NCBI GenBank assembly: GCA_946406115.1
Contig: OX291543.1
Coordinates: 3,536,501-3,600,500, forward strand
DNA: 64,000 nt
Origin: Apoda limacodes
Lineage: Eukaryota > Arthropoda > Insecta > Lepidoptera > Limacodidae
Reading direction: 5' to 3'
Shown piece by piece: positions 58,301 to 64,000 of this stretch (positions are counted from its first letter, which is position 1; each line of letters starts with the position of its first letter). The notes beneath the pieces were generated by a model. That model ran no database searches and was not told the DNA's origin. It saw only the letters and a list, made by a program, of their open reading frames with translations. A program made the position numbers and the translations under genes.

Positions 58301-61300
58301 TTTTGTAAAAGCCCGTCATTTTATATTTAACCCTAGCTACGAGAATTTGACTATGGCATTTTAAATCTATTTATACAAATAGATAAGACTTTAAGTTAGA
58401 TATAGCTACGAGTAAGTACAGGACTATTAACTCATGACCCTGGAGAAATTATCTGCGATAAAGCGGAATCTAATTCCTATATTGATAGAAGAAAGCTTTG
58501 GAATTAAAGACCGTACAAACCTTCTTTCTCTATGTGCTTTTGAATGCTTTCGTAATTCAACATATTTATCACATCTGAAGTCACACTTTGAACATTTGAA
58601 GTCGCTGCCCGCCCCATGCCGTCGAACCATGTGTCTGCTAAGGTCTTGTCGCAGACACGTAAAGTTACACACTGCACACGATGCCATCCGTTTGCGATGG
58701 GTGCGTGATTTGTGACGGGCTAAATCACCTGTTGAATATAAATAAGTTTTTATGGCTATTTTACTCTTATAGTGCAACAAACATTTCAATCTAAACTACA
58801 GTCGCCATATTGAAATGGTGTGAACTTACAACGACACTAGCGACCAAACACTCAAGGTCAGAAAAGTTTGTTGCATGGTACCTACGTGCATTTGTGCGCG
58901 CGGTACAATGTGTTTGTGATCTGTAGGTACAGAGACAAAGACACAGAGTTCTTATATTAAACTCGCAGTGCCTAATAAGAAATAAAAATATTTTTTTAAA
59001 ACACAATTATTCTAACCTAATTTGTTTTACGAATCGTTACGAATTTAAAATCTTATTCTTGTTTAAGCCTGTCAAAAATCTCAATAATCTTACGTTTTGA
59101 CTGTTGAGAGTAAGCGTCTATCAAAAACATTTGGTAATACTAACTAATCTCACCAGCATCATACGTTCCTACGTGTTCCTACTGTTACCATTGTTACCAC
59201 TTCTTCCGAAGTTTCATTATGAAGTTTTACTGTAATAATTAACTGGTAATTTAAGTATTTTTAAAACGTATAACTAAACGGTTCTTTAGCAGCCTTAACC
59301 TACTATTGAGGCATCGGCCTACCCTCATCTTAGGCGAAAGCGATTTAGGCCATAGTCTATCACGTGGGCCCAGTGCGGATTATGGACTTCAGAAACATCT
59401 ATTTGACGTATGCAGGTTTTCTTTCCCCAAAAAACTGGTTGCCTGTAAAGTCGGTATACGGGCGAAAGTTTTACGTGACAACGACTTTGAGTGGTAAAAT
59501 AATTTTAATTTGTCATAAGGCGGGCTAACTGTGCTCGAGTGGAAGGGACGCGTGCCTTTCACTTTTTATGTCTGTCTCTCTCGCTCTTAGGCGGGCTAAC
59601 CTCGACGCGTGCCTCTCACTCGCTCTCATTGTGAGCGCATAACGTGAGCGGAGCGTAACGCAGTTTCTTGAAGTGTCACCCGGCAAACCAATTTATAAGA
59701 CGTTGTCACGTCAAAAGCCCGTGGAGTTAACAATATTTAACAATCAGCCTGTATCAGGCCACTATTGGACATGAACCTTTCCCAAGGAATGCCACAACAG
59801 TCGGTCTTCCACCTTTCGCATCCAGCCACTTCCAACTACCTTCTTTAGGTCAAAGGTCTACCTGGCTGAGAGGCGACCCAACTAGCAAAGTTAGTCCTTT
59901 AAGCAATGAATTTATCACTGAAATGTGATATTTCTATATTAGTGCCTTATAGAATATTTTAACTGTATAATATTAAACAGCATTTTGGTAACGATAAAAA
60001 GTGTTGTAGACGTTTATTTTAACCCTATCTATCGCGCCTTTAACGCAGTACTGTAACTGCCTCTGCTACAGCAACTAAAGCGCGGTATCTTGTATTATTA
60101 GAGATTTACAAGATCCTTTTCACAGCAACTGTAGCTTCCAAATGAGTATATAGTGCAAGTGTTTAAAAAGTGTCAAAAACTCAACTATATAATAATAATG
60201 TACTATTGTTGATTTCAACATCACCGTTATGTATCAAACTTGAGTTATATAAGATTCCAAATAGCTGCTATAGTGCAAATTGTATAACTGCGACGAATTA
60301 TGCAAACATTCGTGCAATTAACACTGAATGGTCATCAATACAGTTTTATTGTAACTGTTACATCTCAAAGTGAATTAACAGAGTTTTTATCACTTTTATT
60401 GGATATTTGTGATTCATATAAGTAGCATGTTACTACTTTTAGTGAACTTATATACCATATAAAAGAAATTTAGGATCGTTTTTACAACATCCGTCCCCTA
60501 TTTTTGTAATAGCTGCAGAGAGACACTATTTTATCGTATAATAGAAACTCACGAGACATTATATATTTACATAGATTTAATTTGATTAATTTTTAACCGA
60601 CTTCAAAAAAGGAGGAATTTTTTCAATTTGTCGGAGACTTTTTTATATAAAACTTTGTTACGAGTATGGATATTTTCAGTTTACAAGAAAAAAAAGCAAT
60701 TCGGCACTGAAAAGAAAAAAATAAAAACTTTTTATTTAAAAAAACAACCGGCTTCAAAAAGATGCTGTGATTCAGGTCAGATTTTTGGAAATTAGTAATT
60801 ATTCTTACCTTTTTAGTGCATCTATTTGAAGCCGGTTGTTTTTTTAAATAAAAAGTTTTATTGAAAATCAAGAGGGGGCAATATTCAATTCAATTGTTAA
60901 AAATATCACCTTACTTTAGCGATAAAATTTTAGTGACAAGTAAAATTCACTGTCTAAGAAGATAACACTTTAACAATTTCATAAGCCATGAGCACCATCA
61001 TGCTAAATAGTAACACTTATCAGTTTACTGACCAAAAAACCTTTTTGATTTGTTGTAACAGTTCACATGAAAAATGCATAAATTAAACTTAAAGATCCCC
61101 AAACGACACGATAATCACTGTTAAAACTTTGAAAAGGGTTACGTGCAGCCACAATTACATGGCTTTATAACTAGATTGCGATGAAACTGTGCCAAATCCT
61201 GCCTGATATCGTTATAAGACCGATATGATAAACTAATGAGTGTTTCTGAAAACGTTCTCTCGATTGCTATAGTACACACTTTTGCTAGTTGGGAAATAAA

Positions 61301-61868
61301 GCACTAGGCCACAACAGTTACTAACTAACCGCTTAGTCGAAATGATTTGCTGCAGTCTGTACACTGGTGCAGCTGATATCGGCCATGGGTAAGGTTCTCA
61401 TGTGTCTGACGCTGCACAACTGTAGCAAAACGCTGGCTACAGTCGGGTTCACGACACGGGAATGGCAGTTTCTTATTGTGTTTCATCCGCATATGGCTCA
61501 AAAGGGATGCTTTATAAGTGAAATCCTGCAAAAACACGATACTTGTATATCACTTTTTTGTTATCAATCAATTGTGGTGATTGATGGATTTGGCAACTTG
61601 GCGAAGACTCGGCTAGAAACGCAGAGCACGAAAGTATATTGCTGTCGTCAAATTAATGCATGCATTTTTAATGAGAGCCAAGTTAATAGCGAAGAGTTCT
61701 GATAATGAGTTCGATTTATTTATGTATCATTAATACCTTTTCACAATCACCACATGTAAATGGCCCTGAAATGTGAACGATTAGATGTTTTTTGAGACTA
61801 GATAATTTCATAAATCCTTTGTCACATGTTTTGCAGATGTGGTTCCTGAAATGTTCATTGTAGTGAAC
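49389..61868 (-). CDS. C2H2 zinc-finger protein, last four exons (5' part outside window)
   Basis: Minus-strand exons: 61737-61868, 61330-61525, 58521-58728 and 49389-49557; 705 nt, 234 codons plus TAA, all phases consistent. Acceptors are ctttag, tttgcag, ttcaacag and attttcag; donors gtatta, gttagt and gtttgt. Seven C2H2 fingers can be read: HICKTCDKGFMKLSSLKKH, FTCGDCEKDFTYKASLLSH, a variant FPCREPDCSQRFATVVQRQ, HQCTDCSKSFRLSGDLARH, ASCAVCNFTCLRQDLSRH, FKCSKCDFRCDKYVELRKH and FLCGMCGQRFFQKAHLKYH. Fingers 2, 4 and 7 are completed across splice junctions, which supports the model. A tail GSPEDLVKFVDQSTDEG ends the protein. The first visible exon starts in mid-array, so more exons lie beyond 64000. 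Probable DNA-binding transcription factor; target unknown. The 8.96-kb last intron holds the BEL element. Reading on past the donor at 58520 gives an alternative end at 58427. Confidence 0.85.
49655..50037 (+). mobile_element. CR1-group LINE fragment, left half (split by the BEL element)
   Basis: With one frame change it encodes [15 protein letters not shown] residues, then YKLGPRISLRELFREIYILT and NSDLHSVNTRNKDKLVV, the C-terminal domain of the LINE A/B group. The right half continues after the BEL element (55402 onward) with gagtttattgccggttcttc. Confidence 0.7.
50038..50553 (+). repeat. 5' LTR of the BEL element
   Basis: 516 bp, TG…CA ends. It carries a tataaataaataaattccc stretch near 50086, which may be a promoter, and attattataatacag downstream. 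Identical to 54881-55396 as far as I can read. Confidence 0.92.
50554..51183 (+). other. BEL leader with GC-rich imperfect repeats
   Basis: After the primer-binding-site candidate the leader enters an extremely C-rich, T-poor stretch (50690-50925). It repeats gccgccgaaaccacg about eight times with spacers such as cggcccgccaaac. Frames through it encode low-complexity AAETT/PPK peptides, which I do not regard as proteins. It may act as a packaging or translation element. The gag start codon is 51184. Confidence 0.6.
51184..53055 (+). CDS. Gag-integrase fusion ORF of the defective BEL element
   Basis: 623 aa. Residues 1-92 are a helical gag N-terminus (KLEAAYTDLICNL); a Pro/Ser/Asp-rich spacer follows. 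A CCHC zinc knuckle lies at 191-204 (C-x2-C-x4-H-x4-C); a second at about 246-259 has Ser for the last Cys. Residues 321-344 are a His-rich run from a 15-bp DNA repeat. From about 365 the reading is BEL integrase: the pre-integrase part (TAYVLRFIHNVESK), the H467…H476…C513-x2-C516 zinc site, and D548 (TATDFAGP) and D619 (MRSDRGTK). The frame stops at 53055; homologous codons continue in another frame (53065-53170) but break off before the catalytic Glu. Protease, RT and RNase H are missing. The gag part could still be functional, but the integrase cannot be. Confidence 0.85.
   Translation: MLKCVATFNIRHDLLSEVRDEIRAAKTATAIAFAERIFFRHFTKLEAAYTDLICNLGDTDLGIYRTRFSNMHSFMLDMEIRNAMHSNEVVLKPTDQITVSVEPVRPTDPSPLSPTETPPPRDHEHIAHIAPPLSDDKPKTTDSVSLTEPVSDRPSVTRSARQSDRPSVTPIRHPSDLYRPSAARMQPRHGCNFCNSTLHTLRGCNQYSDLNPARHPDLVRQAAPSCTYTAYRTVPSAVRSQQTSCCNHCDSALHMPPGSKQLAMTMSTTQRPSWAPIAEIYRWCSSKHRTRQTHRSLIISQYPSAWRSHTKNRSDLRASTHHHIHHRVHHSVHHLVRHRARYRVKDVSHSRLSPSTVIRRGPVTANGTAYVLRFIHNVESKHEHRVRLKYLTVAETRAAKHFFVKFVQATAFVSEIPLIQKGKAVRTSLQKLDLFIDTDNIIRVGGRLKQSLLSYDTRHPMLLPKEHRFTYLLIEHYHRQHCHAAPNALIAVLRQEFWITSIRRQVSRVLHRCVTCHRFSAISQPPLMSDLPIDRVQVSRVFAGTATDFAGPYLVKSSLLRSAYSAPLAPLRHIYVFFVCLAIKAVHLEAVASLSVDAFIAAFTRFVSRRGLPALMRSDRGTK
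53056..54880 (+). other. BEL 3' region without recognised genes
   Basis: 53065-53170 carries out-of-frame integrase codons (LLDNEAVLYDEF, VQWKFNPPE). The frame 53108-53392 then switches to unrelated sequence ending in a hydrophobic run (FFVLFTLGISHN … FIIFYQ). The rest, about 1.4 kb, is AT-rich and non-coding apart from a 98-codon frame (54136-54432) with no known features. BEL elements rarely have an envelope gene, and I see no support for one. Confidence 0.5.
54881..55396 (+). repeat. 3' LTR of the BEL element
   Basis: 516 bp, matching the 5' LTR throughout. Followed by the duplicated target ttatg. Confidence 0.92.
55402..55649 (+). mobile_element. CR1-group LINE fragment, right half
   Basis: Continuation of 49655-50037 beyond the BEL insertion: remnants of the C-terminus, then gagtttattgccggttcttc at 55460, the LINE 3' UTR motif. 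Confidence 0.55.
55650..56115 (+). mobile_element. LINE 3' tail element (copy 3 of 3)
   Basis: Full-length match in order to 4196-4680: catggttgagcgaagcgatg, cttgcaaacttctttgtatt, atggaaagtgtcctttaatg, tttcttgccggttcttctca and aaactgaataaattatattg. Sense orientation. Confidence 0.7.
56116..58420. other. Zinc-finger gene intron, unassigned sequence
   Basis: No exon supported. 56760-57600 is less AT-rich and has several frames of 67-93 codons; I could not relate any to a family, and they look like remains of an old element or pseudogene. Nothing else seen. Confidence 0.4.
59195..59420. repeat. Diverged duplicate of 48935-49110
   Basis: It shares cttc[ta]…tttcattatgaagt, taattaactggtaatttaag, tactattgaggcatcggcct and gcgatttaggccatagtcta in the same order. 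It lies in the zinc-finger gene's intron, 10 kb from the other copy. Confidence 0.6.
59421..60590. other. Intron sequence with small repeats
   Basis: 59518-59640 contains ggcgggctaac twice (59520, 59592) with tctctctcgctctt. 59740-59870 is a diverged dispersed repeat (see 41160). No exon seen. Confidence 0.4.
60723..60859. repeat. Foldback (MITE-like) element, 137 bp
   Basis: The arms aaaactttttatttaaaaaa…caaccggcttcaaa (60723-60757) and their reverse complement (60825-60859) pair over about 35 bp. The 67-bp centre is unpaired. The terminal word matches the accggcttc ends common in lepidopteran repeats. Confidence 0.8.
60860..61320. other. Intron sequence, no features
   Basis: AT-rich, between the foldback element and zinc-finger exon 61330-61525. 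Nothing recognised. Confidence 0.4.
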
Positions 61869-61974
61869 CTAAAGACGAAAAAAAGAATTTAGGATTAGTT
61901 GGTCATCGGTTACAATCACGGCAGGAATGCAGCTCGAAACATAGTTTTTAAGACCCATTTATTATTAGGTACAA

Positions 61975-62255
61975 TGTATAAAATGCTTACTACATTGATG
62001 GCAATAAATATAACGTGCGCGACTGTCCACAAGCGCAACTATTTCTGTCTGACCTGACATGCCTCGATATAAAATGTTTACTACATTAATGGCATTAAAT
62101 ATAATGTGCGCGACTGTACACAAGCGCAACTATTTCTGTCTGACCTGACATGCCTCGATATACAATGTTTACTACATTGATGGTATTAAATATAACGTGC
62201 GCGACTGTACCCAAGCGCAATTATTTCTGTCTGACCTGACATGTCTCGATTTACG
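61975..62255. repeat. 91-bp tandem repeat, three copies
   Basis: Unit starts at aaaatgcttactacattgat (61980), aaaatgtttactacattaat (62071) and acaatgtttactacattgat (62162), a 91-bp period. Shared blocks are aacgtgcgcgactgt, aagcgcaactatttctgtct and gacctgacatgcctcgat. Copies are about 90% alike. Confidence 0.9.
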
Positions 62256-63361
62256 TGCCGGCATCAGCAGATAGCTATACAGATTAAACCACGGATCTGG
62301 TCAAAAACAGAAATCATCTGCGCAGAACGCAGTCTCAAATTCGTATTTACCTATTAGTTCGTCACCGTGCATAAGTTTGCTCGCGTTCATCGACTTCTTA
62401 TTTGAACTAGAACCCGGAATGGTCTAGCTAGCGAATTTTCAAGTAGGTACACTTAACCTTTAAGCAGGCGCGCGGTCATTTGTAACGGCAGAGGTCGCGC
62501 GTAACCTTAAGTCAAGGTTTTTAAGAATTAAAAAGACAAATTATTAAATTATTTAAATAACGATGTACTTAAACACATTCCTTTTAGATAGAATAAAAAA
62601 AATATTTGGCAGAAAACCTACAAAAATTTATATTAAAGCACTTTTACGAAGTGCGTCGCGCGAATCTTCAACGACGTCAGGCGCGCGTTTACTTTGCAAA
62701 ACCTACGCAACATGCACAACGAAAGATATAATTTAGATTAAGCAATGCGCACAGAAAGGAAGAATCTATTGTTTTGAGTTCACAATGAACCTATGGGAGG
62801 CTACTAATATTGGCAAACATGAGTGATGAATGATGATACTATACGAATTTATAACCGAAAATAGGGTTACCGCGGTCGATTCGATGACCGCGGTAAAAAA
62901 ATGAGTAAAAAAATGTGTGGAAAATTGTAAAATTAAATAATAAATATAACTACATTTTAAACATAATTTATGTGACTCAGTGTACATGGGTATCACATAA
63001 CCTTGAAACTCCAATTTCCGTGGTTGGAATTATACTTAGGTAATTTGTATTTTAAATTTATTACATAAACTTCGAATCTCAGTCGACTTTGAAGCAAAAT
63101 GATTTATTATTAAAGGAGAAGAAAATGAGTTCTCGCATAAAGAAGTTTACTTAAAAAATAGTCAATTAGCAAATACTTTTATCGTTAATATTTTATTAGG
63201 CCATAGAAGCCCTATAGACAAATACACACAGCGGCGATAGCGATAGCGATTGTAGAAACAAGAAACTTCATCACCCGACCAAATAATTAATTTATTTTTC
63301 ATGTAACCTTACTAAATAATCTGCAACATTCGTAATAAGTATTTTTCAGAGAATTTCGGGC
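62256..63361. other. Gene-free sequence at the right end
   Basis: No exon seen; further exons of the zinc-finger gene could be hidden here but I found no C2H2 pattern. 62860-62900 has a short inverted repeat, taccgcggtcgattcg / gatgaccgcggta. Confidence 0.4.
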
Positions 63362-64000
63362 TTGAGGACGATCCCACCTAATCTCGGTGGAACCTCCAAA
63401 AATGTTGTGGAGAATCGGGCGTGTATTCAGTTCTTTCCGCAAAGTCGTAGGCGGAGTGAGGTGTTGGTGGTTTTTGTAGCGGTCCTCGGGATGTGTCGGG
63501 ATGATGGCTCGTCGGCGCCGGCGGTGACTTCGGTAAATAGGTCCAAATGGATGCTAACACACAAGTAAATAATAACAGCGGGTTGCGTAGTGGTATTTAC
63601 TCTTCGGATTGACGATTATAGTTTAACAATTAAATATTGTTTATATGATAACACGCGCGTTGTCGCGGGGCGTCTTCGGCCAGTGGGGCCGGGGGCGATT
63701 CATTGCGCGCGGTGACTGGTCGACGCGGCTAGCTTGGTACAACTGTCCTTCGATGCAGCGGGCAGCTAGCAAGGCCCTGGCGGCCTTGGGTACCTTTCGA
63801 AGGTGTCGGTATGGTCACGTAGTCTTGCACATTGGGTCCCGTAGAATTATGTCAGTTATAACGTACGGTCGGTAGTCGGGTGTAGGGAATTTATTTATTT
63901 ATATATAAAATATATGCGAGCAAATTCGAGGGGCGAATTTTAGCGAACATAACTCGCGGCGGCCGGAAAGGGATCAAAACTATGGTTTGATAGGGAATGA
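63362..64000 (-). mobile_element. Second BEL-family LTR, antisense, element continues beyond the window
   Basis: On the minus strand, 63949-63403 is an LTR of about 547 bp (TGTTCGC start, CCACAACA end). It is related to but clearly diverged from 50038-50553. On its upstream side 63950-64000 matches the sequence before the 3' LTR at 54830-54880 (ggccgccgcgagttat). On its downstream side 63362-63402 matches the start of the leader at 50554-50590 (ttttggaggt[tc]ccaccgagat). The LTR is therefore flanked by interior sequence on both sides. It lies upstream of zinc-finger exon 61868 in the same gene orientation. Confidence 0.8.

Noticed and set aside
58427..58520. Extension of the zinc-finger exon to a stop at 58427 as the normal end
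   Set aside because: Splicing at gtttgt (58520) joins in phase to a seventh complete finger at 49557, which is better supported; the extension is at most an alternative end.

Overview
This is a eukaryotic window that looks like a moth or butterfly (Lepidoptera) chromosome. It is AT-rich, with GT-AG introns and long introns, and mobile elements dominate it. Several repeat types are ones I know from lepidopteran genomes: elements carrying a (GTCY)n tract, elements starting with a gggttccgtacc-like motif, CR1-like and RTE LINEs with short-repeat tails, and a BEL/Pao LTR element. I see no operon, rRNA, tRNA or CRISPR. Species is not determinable.

Host genes I can assemble exon by exon, with phases that agree: (1) a 5-exon HARBI1/PIF-Harbinger transposase on the minus strand (4693-7213), with an intact DDE triad but one apparently lost splice acceptor; (2) a mitochondrial adrenodoxin-type [2Fe-2S] ferredoxin on the minus strand (12880-28847, 3 exons, 159 aa), whose second intron is 15.3 kb and full of nested LINEs; (3) TTC1, a tetratricopeptide protein, on the plus strand (31428-35676, 4 coding exons, 280 aa), head to head with the ferredoxin; (4) an unrecognised plus-strand exon cluster (about 40962-44625); (5) the last four exons of a C2H2 zinc-finger gene on the minus strand (49389-61868, seven fingers in view), whose 5' part must lie beyond the window.

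Layout. 1-7.6 kb: Harbinger-type region (decayed accessory gene, 105-bp satellite, transposase) plus LINE pieces. 7.6-12.8 kb: gene-poor, with a 39-bp minisatellite. 12.9-28.9 kb: ferredoxin, whose intron holds LINE C interrupted by LINE A, itself interrupted by an RTE (12-bp target duplication) and by antisense LINE B. 29-36 kb: TTC1. 36-39.6 kb: 31-bp tandem array, foldback element, Helitron helicase remnant, nested repeats. 40-49 kb: unknown exons, small repeats, Jockey-type and RTE LINE ends. 49.4-62 kb: zinc-finger gene; its last intron contains a young but internally deleted BEL/Pao element (identical 516-bp LTRs, 5-bp target duplication, gag fused in frame to a broken integrase, no reverse transcriptase). 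62-64 kb: repeats and a second, antisense BEL-family LTR running off the end.

The real genes are independent housekeeping or regulatory genes. What ties the window together is repeated insertion of mobile DNA into their introns, and the order of several insertions can be read from the sequence.
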